Assembly: GCA_025594325.1 (NCBI GenBank)
Contig: JANHCV010000007.1
Coordinates: 1,054,001 to 1,118,000, forward strand
DNA length: 64,000 bases
Reading direction: 5' to 3'
DNA from: Blastocladiella emersonii ATCC 22665
Lineage: Eukaryota > Blastocladiomycota > Blastocladiomycetes > Blastocladiales > Blastocladiaceae
Numbering within the stretch: the first letter of the stretch is position 1; each line of letters begins with the position of its first letter. Of this stretch, positions 32,289 through 42,111 are shown one piece after another. The notes beneath the pieces are model-generated. The model worked only from the letters and a program-made list of their open reading frames with translations, made no database searches and was not told the origin of the DNA. The position numbers and the translations under genes were made by a program.

Positions 32289-32543
32289 CGGGGTGAATCA
32301 GGTGGATCAATCGATTTTACACGGTCCGGTGTTCACCCAGCTGAAACGTGGCATTTTCACCCCGTCGTGTTCATCGCGGCGTTTGGTTCAACCCCCGGGT
32401 GAGCTGAATGGAACCCTCGTCGCTGAATCGCCCGTCTGCTCGCCCCCGAAACCTTCAGGCTGTGCTCCCCGGCCTATGTAAACGCCGTTTTCCTCCAAAG
32501 TAACTCGCTCTCTCTCCCCCGTCCTCCCTCAAAGCCGAAAAGA

Positions 32544-33673
32544 ATGGCTCCCCCGTCAAGCAAAAAGCGCGCTGGCCGTACGGCCATGTCCATCGAGGAG
32601 ATCGTCAAGAACGTGCCCGAAATCCCGCCGCCGCCCGCCGATAGCGACGAGGATGCAGATGACGACGCTGCTGGGAGCGACGGCAACGCTGCTGTCACGC
32701 CGACCAACCCGCTGCCGCCCGTGACCATCGCCAAGCCAAGCAAGCGCAAGGCCAGTGGCAGCAAGGCCAGCAGCGGCAAGGCCAGCGGCGGCAAGGCCAC
32801 CTTCTGCTCCGCGTCGACCAACTTCCTCCTCGACCACTTCTGCAACCTCGCTGACGACGGCGTGCTCGGCGACAGCAACACGCTCAAGGCCCAGCACCGT
32901 GTGTCGATTGCCCAGGCCCTGTCGGACGAGTTCAACATGCAGTTTACGGCGGAGCAGGTCAAGAACCGCGTGACATACGTACGCTTTGTCTTGCGGACAC
33001 GCGTCAACCGTAGCGCTAACAACGTCAGCGTTCGGCTCCAGCTTCGCACTTGTTTTCGCGCCGTAAAACGGCTTCTGTCGTACTCGGGCAACGGCTGCAC
33101 CTGGAATGAGGGTGAGTGCACGGTCGACGTGCCAGAGGAGTTCTGGAACGATCTCTCGGTACGTTTGTTCAATATCGTTACGCGTCAACTCGCGGCGAGC
33201 TAACAGCGCCTGGCCTGCTTCAATTGTAGGCAGAGCTCAAGGAGGAGCTGACTGCGGGCTGCAAGCCCTTCCCGTACTACAAGAAGGCCAACATGCTGTG
33301 GGGCAGCTCGACCGCCACCGGCAAGTACTCGCACCTCGAGCAGGACGGCAAGGAGTCTGGTGACGTGGAAGGTGTTGATGGTCAAGACGACGCGGCCCCC
33401 GCCAGCAAGCGCAGCCGCACTTCGGACAGCAGCTCGCGTCGCCTCTCGGACTCGGAATTCCTCATGGGCATCAAGGAGGTGTTCCAGAGCGTCTCAACCG
33501 CCAACTCCAAGCCCGTTCTGACCGCCGCACTTGAATGGGTCCAGGACGCGTACAATGACAATGAAGAGTACCAGATCGACGTCGCCACCCGCCTGACCGA
33601 GGATCAAGCGCTTCGCGTCATGGCCGTGTCCGAATCGAAGCGCAAGCGCATCCTCAAGATTTTCATTCAGTAG
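32544..33673 (+). CDS. PIF/Harbinger-associated Myb/SANT-like DNA-binding protein, 331 residues
   Basis: Exons are 32544-32978, 33042-33158 and 33230-33673, with GTACGC and GTACGT donors and all junctions in phase. The N-terminus is acidic, followed by a Ser/Gly/Lys-rich linker. The Myb/SANT-like helix bundle spans about residues 92-185: STNFLLDHFCNLADDGVLGD, TAEQVKNRVTYLRTCFRAVK, SYSGNGCTWNE, then a conserved ELKEELTAGCKPFPYY. A Ser-rich region and a C-terminal helical region (about 255-331) follow. In this transposon superfamily the Myb-like protein binds element ends and helps bring the transposase to the nucleus and ends. That role is family knowledge. The spliced joint (VTY|LRTCF) restores the typical helix, which supports intron 1 although the unspliced frame is open. 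Confidence 0.85.
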
Positions 33674-33840
33674 CTCACTCGCACATGTCCCCCTCCCCTC
33701 GCGTTGCTTCCTGGCCTTGTTCTCGCCCATTTGTGTCCAATACATCTGGCTTTGTGTCCATCGTATCTTCAATCGTTACCCTTGGCTCGAAAATGACGCG
33801 ACTCGTTGAGAAACGCGTGGTTCGCAAAGTGTCTCACACG

Positions 33841-33862
33841 TCACGTGATTGATCGACGCGTC
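33841..33862 (-). promoter_or_regulatory. Bipartite motif GACGCGT-N6-ATCACGTGA inside the transposon
   Basis: Read on the minus strand, GACGCGT (33862-33856), six bases, then ATCACGTGA (33849-33841). It lies between the 3' ends of the two convergent transposon genes. Layout and spacing match the motif upstream of the DUF4470-like genes, with CACGTG in place of CATGTG. Confidence 0.5.
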
Positions 33863-33986
33863 TCCACCGATGCGTTCTGACCTCAGCGACGCGTCAAATC
33901 ATCTGGAATCGCTTATCTAACGTTATAGTACTTGACAAATCAGTATATTACAGCATGCATGCGGGTACAACAATTATTTCGCGCCT

Positions 33987-35304
33987 TCAAAGACGGGTCC
34001 CACGAGCGGCCATGACGCGCCTGTACTCGGTCCAAAGAACATTTGCGATGCGGTTCCGAAGCGAGATACCGCGCTGACGAGCTCCGTCCAGCGAGGCCTC
34101 GAGGACAGCGGCCTCGTCGTCCTCCTCGTTCTCGTCGTTCAGGGGCTCGCGCCCACGTACTGGCGCCTCACGCGCCGCGTCCCGCGCGCGCCGGAGCTCC
34201 GTCTCGGCGTCGCGAAAGAAGGCGTCGCCGCCTTGGTTCCACTTGTTGATCATGTTGTGCAGCGTGCAGAGCGCGTACACAAGCTTGACTTGAGTCTTGA
34301 TTGGGTAGGCCGCGCCAATCGAGAGGACGCGGAACCGCTTCTTGAGCACGCCAAAGATATGCTCAATGGAGTTGCGGAGCGACGCGTGACGCAGATTGAA
34401 AAGCTCTTCGCGGTTCTTAACTCTACGTACGTTGGTGAAGCAGATGAGATGGCGCCAACGTGATGGTCATGGCAGTGAGAACGTACCCATCCTTGCCGCG
34501 GGCAAACTCGCGAAGATGATAGCGGGTACCGCTGAAGGGCACGATGATGGACGTGCGGTTTGCGTAGCCGCCGTCGGCGAGGTAGAAGCGGCCGGCGGGG
34601 ATCTTGAACCCACGGGCGAAGGCGTCCGAGAGCACGCGCGAGTCGTGCGCCTTGCCCTCCCACCCTGCGAGAACGTAGGTGAAGTTCAAGTCAAAGTCGC
34701 AGGCAGCGAGGACATTTGAGGAGATGGTCCCCTTGCGGTTTCGGAACGAGTCGTGAAGCTTGGCGGGCACAACAAACGGGATGTGCGTTCCGTCAAGCGC
34801 GCCGACCGCGTTCTGGAACGGAGCGTATTTCGGGTCGTGGGCGATGCGCTCATGCACGGGCGTAGAATCGGACGGCTGGACAATGAACTCGGGCATCAGG
34901 CGGTACAGAGCGTCGAGCACCTGCTTCAGAACCCTGGACGCGGTCTCGCCAGAGATTTGGAACCGCTCCCTGAGGTTGCGGTTGGTGCTGCCCTCGCCGG
35001 CCATGACAAGAAAAACCATGAAGCGCGCCTCGACGGACAGCTCGCGGCCGTCGGTGAGAAGGCCACGGTCGCGGAACAGGCGGCAGATGGCCTTGAAGGT
35101 CTCGCGGGGCATACGGGCGATTTCCGAAAAACGCGTTTTGCTGTTGCACGTCAGCAGCTCTTGAACCCACGACTCGCCAGAAAGCGTGGACGTGCGGATA
35201 GGCTCCCACGAGCGGCGCTCGTTGCGCGCAGCGAGACGTCGCAGGAGAGCGAGGGCGGCCGTGAGCATGAGGCCGCGCAGCTTGCGGTTGTATCCCTTGC
35301 CCAT
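33987..35304 (-). CDS. PIF/Harbinger DDE transposase (HARBI1-like nuclease), 417 residues
   Basis: Exon 1 is 35304-34487 and exon 2 is 34422-33987, with a 64-nt intron (GTACGT...GTAG). The catalytic triad is visible: first D in GALDGTHIPF (near residue 169), second D in FYLADGGYAN (near 242), and the acidic third residue in RNSIEHIFGVLKKRF, just after the splice junction in exon 2. The segment VLAGWEGKAHDSRVLSDAF between the first two is typical of DDE_Tnp_4 enzymes. The N-terminal helices (MPRETFKAICRLFRDRGLL) resemble the helix-turn-helix region of the family. Length fits the superfamily (about 350-450). The third acidic residue lies in exon 2, so the intron must be removed for activity. 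No premature stop or frameshift is seen. Confidence 0.92.
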
Positions 35305-35510
35305 GTTGTTTGAGGGCTCGAGAACACGATGCGTGAGGTTAGGTGTTGATTCGTTGCAATAAGTGCGGCTGCAAAGAGGTGGGAAAGATTTTATTGCGGG
35401 GGGGGGGGGGGAGGGGCGTTCATCCAGCGGGGCGTTTGGTTCGCACGGCCGCTGAGATGAACGGGGGTGAGGTGAAACGTGGCAACTTTTTCAGCTGATC
35501 CACCTGATCT

Positions 35511-35525
35511 GAACCAAACGGACCC
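35511..35525 (-). repeat. Right terminal inverted repeat of PIF/Harbinger element
   Basis: GAACCAAACGGACCC is the inverse of 32274-32288 with one mismatch. It is followed by TAA. A GTTTGGTT word at 35428-35435 and a run of G at 35399-35412 lie just inside. Confidence 0.9.
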
Positions 35526-36470
35526 TAAAAGATTGAGGGAGAAGCAGCCAGTAAAAGAGGGACCGCCGCCTCCCGTGCAGCCGCGCCGCCGGACAGTAGC
35601 ACCGCGGCGGTCGGCGGCACGCGTTTTTGAGCCCGCCCACGCCCACTTCACGGTGGCCTCCATGTTCCTCTCGCAAGTTGATCTGCGCTCTCGCTCTCGC
35701 TCTCTCACGCCGCGCGCACCTCGGCTACCCAGCGTGCATCGAGGCGACAGCTCGCGTTCATGTACAATGGATGGAATCGAGCAATGTAGGGAAATCAAAA
35801 CCACTGCGAGCGGAATCACAAAACTGCGGGTAGACGGACGGACGCCTTGGTATGTAGTGGTACAGGCGGGAGGAGAGACGTGGCGCACTGGGCAGCCGTT
35901 GACGGTTGAGCCTGAGTGGGTTGCAAGCGAGGAGCGCGCGACCGCCACGCGCGCGCGCGCCTGAAGACAGGCGCGACCTAGTCGCGGCTCTGGTTGCAGC
36001 TCTCCCACACCAGGCGGTACTGGGCGACAAGCGAGACCTCGGAGACGAGCGAGACCTCGGCATACGGCACCAGGCCATAACCCGGCGGGCCGTCGGCGGG
36101 CGGCGTCGGCTCCTCGTCGTGGCGGAACGACAGGTGGTCCCCGATGACGCTGGAGAACCGCCGCAGTCCCATGAGCGGCGACACGCAGTCGAGGTGCGGA
36201 GGCGAGGCCGACTTGTTGGGGGACTTGTTGCACGACCAGACCGACGTGACGGGGGACTTGCCAGACGACGAGACTGGACCGGCGCCGGAGACCGCTGCCG
36301 CCGCGACAGACGTCGGAGCCGCAGCCGGCGAAGCCGCCATGCCGCGCTGGAGCGCAGGCGAGTCGCGCTCACAGCCGATCGCGCCGCAGGATGCCCGGGT
36401 TGGAGTTGTAGGGAGTGGTGACGACGACGAGGGCGGCTTGGGCGAGCAGAGTGGCTGCGAACTGGGAGGC
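35526..36470 (-). other. Intervening DNA with a possible 3' end of an unrelated minus-strand gene
   Basis: This stretch replaces the expected rest of intron 2 and most of exon 3 of the disrupted DUF4097-like copy. On the minus strand, about 36390-35978 reads protein-like (LMGLRRFSSVIGDHLSFRH, PPGYGLVPYAEVSLVSEVS, then AQYRLVWESCNQSRD) and ends in a stop. It could be a captured gene fragment or the tail of a rearranged neighbour. No start or splice structure is clear, and I do not recognise it. 35526-35977 shows nothing else. Confidence 0.35.
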
Positions 36471-36499
36471 GTGGGGGGCGGAGCGAGCAGGGCGAGCGG

Positions 36500-36781
36500 A
36501 ACGCGAGGGGTCTCGATCGTGGCCCCGCCAGGTGCCGCCGTCGTCACGGGGCAGTCAGGGAGCGGCAACGTGCAGGTTATGGTGCCCAAGGCCGCGGAAG
36601 GACAGTGGGCGTGGTCGGCGCAGACGAGTACTGGGAACGTCGAGGTCGATGGGACGCGGGTGCGCCGAGATGGGAACGGCGGCCAGGTCGAGGGTACCCG
36701 GGCGAGGTCGGCGACGGGCGCGTGGGCCGCTCGATCAAGGTTGTCACGACGAGCGGGAACGTTGTGCTGCGTCGCGAATGA
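36500..36781 (+). pseudogene. 3' part of DUF4097-like gene, copy 1, frameshifted
   Basis: VSIVAPPGAAVVTGQSGSGN and then VQVMVPKAAEGQWAWSAQTS match the C-terminus of copy 2. The frame then slips at about 36700 (near GGTACCCGGGCGAGG). The remaining codons, SIKVVTTSGNVVLRRE and stop at 36781, are intact only in the next frame. This piece is separated from its exons 1-2 by the transposon and about 0.97 kb of unrelated DNA. Confidence 0.75.
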
Positions 36782-37358
36782 GTGACAACTGCCTTCTCGT
36801 GTTGATTTTCATACATCGCTTACTTTTGGGACCTGATGGGGTGAGTGATGGGGTGAAGCTTAGATGGTGACGCGTCGCGATATTACATCATCTGCCCGTG
36901 AGCAACACGGGTTCGCCTTGCACTGAATCTAGCTCTGCCGACTCTATTGGTCGGCAAGGTTCCCTGCTCGTCCAAGGATGAGCGACCATGGTGGCTAGTC
37001 GTCAACCACCACAATTGTCCAAGGCCCCTCCTGGTGCTGAGTAACCCGACCGTCTACTTTTACGTTGTTCGCGGTCCCTCGCCATCGTCTTGAAACAGAA
37101 GAAACTGGAGCTTGCGATGCTGTCGCAGGCTTGAGCGAACTTTCGACGTTGTCGGATCTTGGCTGATCCGCGCCCTGACGGCGAGGCTGGCTTGGATGGT
37201 CGCGAATAGCTCGGAACGTGGCTAGACTGATGCGATCGTCTTCCCCCGCTTCCCACGCTTCCGCGCTGCTGCGGATCACGCCCGACTCCGCGGCCGCGGT
37301 CTTGAACAAAACATGTGCGGGGCCCGCGCAAGCTCCCGCCATCGACACGCGCGCAACC
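36782..37358 (+). promoter_or_regulatory. Upstream region of the second DUF4097-like copy
   Basis: It contains a diverged motif, GACGCGT-CGCGAT-ATTACATCA, at 36869-36890. The stretch at about 37188-37222 (CTGGCTTGG, TCGCGAATAG, CGGAACGTGG) is shared with the promoter of copy 1. No separate gene is supported. Confidence 0.5.
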
Positions 37359-38490
37359 ATGGACAAGCCGACGACCCCCGCACACCTCGAGGCCGCGGAC
37401 CGAGGCGGTAGCAACATGAGCTGGTGCTGCACGGTTCCCACGTTTGTGTGTCGAGCAGTTGTGATTGGACTATGTCTGGTCGTGACCGTGCTGATCGGCG
37501 TGGTGGTGCGTCGGCCATCGCAGGGTCGTCGAGATCAAGTTCTCATCCCGTCCCGTCCCGCCTTCGTCTAGCTCGCGCTCGGCCGTCCCGCCGTCGCTGG
37601 AACCGTGTGCGAGACGACCGCGCGCGTCGTCATGTCCGAGTCGGGCAGCGTCAACATCGCGAGCTTGATCGCGTCAGGGCCTGCATCCATCGAGGTCCTG
37701 GATCAGAACGTACGTCGTCTCGCGCGTCGCCGCCTTTGATCGCCCCTTACACGCCTCCCCGTAGTACGGCAAGATCGTGTTCCAGACGAACGCCGACGCG
37801 TCGTCCGCGGCCGTATCGTACCGCGTCCAGCACTTTGCTCCGTCAACGCCAGACCCGCTTCCCGCGCGGCCGCGCGCCGAGATCATCAACGGCCGATGGA
37901 TCCTGTACCCGCACGGCAGTCCTTCGTTGACAGTGGTTCGAGACGTGTGCGTGACCATGATCACCACCGTCACGGTCCCCCAGGTTTTCAGTGCCAACGT
38001 CTCGCTCGTGGCAGCCACGACCAACGCCAACGTCGAGCTGTTCACGTTCACCGCGGCCCCAGTCTGGGACGCGGCCAAGATCCAGACCGCCAATGGCAAC
38101 ATCGGTGGTCGGATCAACGCGGTGCGGCAGGCCAACGTCACGACGGAGAACGGGAACTCGGAGATCGTGGTCGCGGCCGCGCACCGGGTTGCGTTGCAGG
38201 CGGATAACGGGAACATGGAAGTCTCGCTCGAGGCTCCACCGAAGAGCGCGGAGGTGACGGCGCGGTCGGGTAACGGGAACGTGCAGGTCGCGGTCCCCAA
38301 CGTCGCTGACGGTCAGTGGGCGTGGTCGGTGCAGACAAGCACCGGCAACATCGAGGTCGATGGGAACAAGGTGCGCCATGACGGTGACAGCGGCAAGGCC
38401 GAGGGAAAGCTGGGCAAGGGGGACGGTGTCCCAACCCGCTCGATCAAAGTCGTTACAGCGAGCGGGAACGTGTCGCTGCGACGCGAATGA
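37359..38490 (+). CDS. Membrane-anchored DUF4097-like beta-repeat protein, copy 2 (336 residues)
   Basis: Exons are 37359-37505, 37572-37709 and 37765-38490, with all junctions in phase 0. Residues 1-28 are a short N-terminal tail. Residues about 29-48 are a hydrophobic span (FVCRAVVIGLCLVVTVLIGV), so the protein is probably a type II membrane protein with its C-terminus outside or luminal. The C-terminal domain has repeated strand-turn units carrying N-G-N turns: IQTANGNIGG, VTTENGNSEI, LQADNGNMEV, VTARSGNGNVQV and VQTSTGNIEV. This is the pattern of DUF4097-type beta-helix or adhesin-like repeats. A cell-surface or cell-wall-facing role is inferred only from topology. Copy 1 (31900-36781) is its broken tandem paralogue, sharing exon phases and promoter. 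Confidence 0.78.
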
Positions 38491-38566
38491 GTGAGCTACG
38501 GTTGAGATTTTATACATGTGCACCCTTTGATACCGCAGCAACTGGACGCGGGAAGTGCGCGGGATC

Positions 38567-38588
38567 GACGCGTTGCGATATCATGTGA
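38567..38588 (+). promoter_or_regulatory. Conserved bipartite motif upstream of DUF4470-like gene A
   Basis: GACGCGT, TGCGAT, ATCATGTGA, ending 111 bp before the ATG at 38700. The same arrangement precedes genes B and C. The first half contains an MluI-box-like ACGCGT; the second resembles a CATGTG/CACGTG E-box. Confidence 0.65.
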
Positions 38589-38699
38589 TGCGACCGTGTG
38601 AGACGCGGGAGACAGGTTTGGCAGGCGCGTTCCCTCGGGGTCAATCGCGTCTCCTCTCGCTTCGTCCTCCTCGTCGCATCAGGATAGAACCACACTACC

Positions 38700-41600
38700 A
38701 TGAAGCAAAAGAAAAAGACTAACCGCAAACGCGCTAACCCGGCTGATGGAGCCGCCGTCACCGCGACAGTGGCCGATCCGTCGCCGTCGCTCACCTGCGT
38801 GACGCTGGCGCTCAACCACGCGACTGGCGACACTTACCATCCGTTCGGCCGCACCTATGCTCGCGATCTCTTTTTCTACCACAACCCTCGCGTTCACCGT
38901 CGCCTCGACGCGCTTGTCTTCCAGTGCGGCGACCTGCGCGACGTGGCGCGCACCATCGGTGATTCCAAGCGCAAGTATGGCCGTGGTTGCGATCTGGCCT
39001 TCGTTCTCAGCGACACACGCCCTGAGACGATTGCGCATAACCTGCTCGTCCTCCATGCCGTCGCGAACTTTGACGGCTCGGACAAGTCCACGTTCGCGCG
39101 CCACATCGGCCAGCTCTTTTACTCGTCGCTGCTCGAGCCGGATACCCATCGCTTCTGGACCACGCGCATCGGCTCGTGTCTCGATGCCAACTTCACCGAC
39201 GAGGACGCCCAAGTTCGCGTGCTTGACGAGGACTCGATGCGCGCCGTCCGCAACTGCTGGGAATCGTGGCTCGCGTGCGACTGGACGCCTGAGCAGCTTG
39301 CCAAGGAGCGCAGCAACTACTTTTCTCGGACCCAAGGCGTCGATGTCGGCCGTGACCACTTTCAATCGGCCGTGAACCGGTTCATGGATCTTGCGCGCAG
39401 CACTCATGGTGGCGACTTGCCTGTGGGCACCCACGCGCCGGCCCTGGAGCGCGAGGTACGCGCGCTGCTTGCCGAAGGCGCGTGTCTTTTCGCCAAGGAA
39501 TTGAAGACGGATGCCGATCGTAGCGATCTCGTTGTCAACCCGACTCTGCTTCTCGCTGGCTTCCATCGCAAGCTTTCCTTCTCGGCTCCGTTTGCCTTTT
39601 CGCCGCTCAACGTGTTCCAGGTTGACATTGACGATATTCGCGGGAGCATGCTGCGCGAGCTCGGTGAGTACGTCGGGTTGCTCATCGAGGCATTTGGCCC
39701 CGGCAGCGACCGTCGCCGCGACTCGGGTACAAAGACCACGGTCGCGCAGTGGGGGGACCATCCGCCCGCCGCGCCCTTCCTCTGCCGGATCGCCTTCATT
39801 GCCGGGCATCCAGTCACGGTCATGGAGCGCCTCGTGTCCCACGCGCAGCTCTCTCATCCGCCCTCGGCCTCGGGATCGAACTTGCTGCCGCAGCAGCGGC
39901 TCCAGCCCGACCCCAAGCAGCTTTGATTTAATGTCATCGAGACGGGCAACTTGATGGACTCATGCGGATTGCTCAACCTGATTGTGCACGCGTCGCCGCT
40001 GCTGTCCATCGACTGGGACCTGGGTCGCTCAGTTTTGCGCACCTGGACCGATGACGCTCACGCAATTTCTCCTTCGCGCCTCGACTTTCTTCGTCGGGTC
40101 ACCGCGTTGCCGCTCGAGACGTTCCCGACTCTTCTCGGCGTAAACCTTCTCGAGCACGCGACCGACGACCACTGGGCTTCGCACGCGACATTTATCGCGT
40201 GGAGCGCCGACCAGGTCGAGCGGCGCGGCGGCCGGAGTCGCGAGGAGTTCACTTACTACCGGCTCGCGTCGCCGAGTGTGCCGATCGCGCTGTACGAATC
40301 GACCTTCTTGCGTGACGCTTTGGTTCGCTGTGCCGAGGAGCTCTGCGGAACCGGCGATGCGACGCTCGTTGGCAAGCCTGGTACGTCTCCACGTTACTTG
40401 ATCTGTTGCACAGCTCACCCACCGCGTCGAGTGTGTATCAGGGCCGCACGCGACTGGCGCGCTGCTTCCCAAGTTGCTTGCCTTCGCTTTTGCATCGGGT
40501 CGCCTGACGTGGACTGGCGCGATGATCGTCGAGTCAACTTCGTGGCCCGAGCTGCGCGAGCTGTGGACCGCTGTCCGCGCCAGCGCGTCTCTTTCGACGT
40601 GCGCGGCCGAGATCTTTGCGCAGGCGCAGCTTTATGGCTTTCCTGTCAGCGCGCGCGACGAGGGCGTGCTTCGCGTCGAGGGGCTCATTGACCGCGAGTT
40701 CGTCGCTTCCACGGCCGCCACGGACCCGTTCGCAGCCATGGTCCTCGAGATTGCGCACAATGGCATGACGCACGCGTTCCGCAGCCTCCTCGTTGCGCCG
40801 TCGAGCGCTGACGGCGAGGAGCAGCTTCGCGTCGCCACTTACGTACTGCGCCACCTCGTCGCGGGTCTCGGAGACCGTCTTGACGTTCGCGTCCGCTTCG
40901 ACCACGGCTCTGCTCAAGCCGCAGCCGCGGTCGCCCCGCTTTCGTCCGTTTTGGTGACCAGGGTGCCCGCCAACGCGGTCGCGACCGCAACGGCCAGCAT
41001 CGCCAAGTACGCGTCGGCTACACGGTTTATCGACTACAGCGAAAGCTTGACGCCGCCAACTGCACGACCTTTCCTTCCCGTTATGAACGCTGTCGAGTTG
41101 GCCGACGAGCTCGAGCTCACCATGACCATTCCTTTCGCGCAGCGTCACGCTCTCATCGCCATCCCGAGTACTCCTGGGGATCCAGCTGGTACGGTCGACT
41201 TTACCGTCAACGGTCAGCAGCAGGTCCTGCGTCTTCCGTGCCGCGTCATCATCTCAATGGCCGCCGAGGACCCGCGGCGGCGCTTCGTCAAGCTCACACT
41301 TTCTCGCGTGCTGGCGCCTGTCTCGCTTGACGTCGGCCTCACTCCCCTCGTTCCTTGCATCGCCGACCGGAGCGACATTTACAAGGTCGGTGCGACTGGG
41401 CGGGCTGACCAGAAGCTTGCCCTTCTCTCGCTTCACGTCGCTGCTTCCGACAACGACTTCCTTTCCGCTATCTCGTCCGCTCCTGGCAAACCAACGAGCG
41501 AGCAGGAGGCAAAGCACCTGTCCGGTCTCGCTGCCCGGCTGATCGGTGCGTATGACCGTGGCACTCGCGTCGTGGAACTCGTTCTGCTTTCGCCCGGGCT

Positions 41601-42111
41601 TTCGTTCGTCGCCGTACTCATCTTTCACCGCTTGTCTTTAATTCCGCCCCAGGACGCGTCGCGCGCGCATACGCCGGTGCTCGAGATCAGCTTCATGCCG
41701 AACCCACAGCACCTCGCCGAGGATAGCTTTCTGCTCGCACAGCATCGGGACTCGGGCAAGCCCTACTTTGGGCAGGTCGCCTCGAAACTCCCCCACAGCG
41801 GCATGATGCTTCTCACGGTCCCGGCCGAGTACGTGCCGTGCGTTCTTTACTACATTGAGCACGGGGTGCACTCGGTGGCCAACAAGAGCATTTGGAACGA
41901 GCGCGGCTTCCCGGACGCGTTCTTTTCGCGGATCGAAAAGTTCCTGTACCGCAGCTTCCTTTTGCCCCTTTACCCGATCCACGGCACACAGCACCAGGCT
42001 GCGTACGTGTCCGGTTCCAGCGGGACGCGTGCTGGCGATGATGCTCACTGCGACGACGATCATGACGACGAGGAGGAGGTTGTGGATGACCGAATTGTGG
42101 AGATCGACTGA
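38700..42111 (+). CDS. DUF4470-like protein, tandem copy A, with internal TGA
   Basis: Exon 1 is 38700-40380 and exon 2 is 40442-42111 (intron GTACGT...CAG, 61 nt). The whole frame would give about 1116 residues. The N-terminal region has the DUF4470 pattern: YARDLFFYHNPRVHRRLDAL, then VFQCGDLRDVARTIGDSKRK and FVLSDTRPETIAHNLLVLHA (about residues 52-125). This resembles fungal DUF4470 proteins and the N-terminus of dynein assembly factor 3. The rest is unrecognised, with an acidic end and C-terminal DRIVEID. At 39924-39926 the frame hits TGA where copy B has CGA (LLRFNVIETG versus L-stop-FNVIETG). Downstream similarity continues in the same frame for more than 700 residues. As written, it encodes 408 residues. 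A nonsense mutation is more likely than readthrough. A separate downstream gene is possible but lacks a homologous start. Confidence 0.7.

Larger units (their letters stand above)
32274..35525. mobile_element. PIF/Harbinger DNA transposon, structurally complete, 3252 bp
   Basis: Terminal inverted repeats are GGGCCCGTTTGGTTC (32274-32288) and GAACCAAACGGACCC (35511-35525), 14 of 15 matching. An internal inverted pair, ATCAGGTGGATCA, follows (32297-32309 and 35496-35508, perfect). The TIR starts in the GGG/C-GTTTGGTT style of PIF/Harbinger and Tourist elements. The flanks are TTA on the left and TAA on the right. These fit the TWA target preference but are reverse complements, not direct copies, so the target duplication is imperfect or the TIR extends further. 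The element carries both genes expected for the superfamily, converging on each other: a Myb/SANT-like protein (32544-33673) and a DDE transposase (33987-35304), neither with a visible lesion. It could be autonomous. Confidence 0.9.

Noticed and set aside
33841-33862. Treating the motif in the transposon as a promoter of one of its genes
   Set aside because: It lies between the two 3' ends of convergent genes, so a promoter role there is unlikely. It is kept only as a motif occurrence.
39924-39926. TGA in copy A as selenocysteine or programmed readthrough
   Set aside because: The homologous codon in copy B is CGA (Arg), and no selenocysteine context is visible. A nonsense mutation is simpler.
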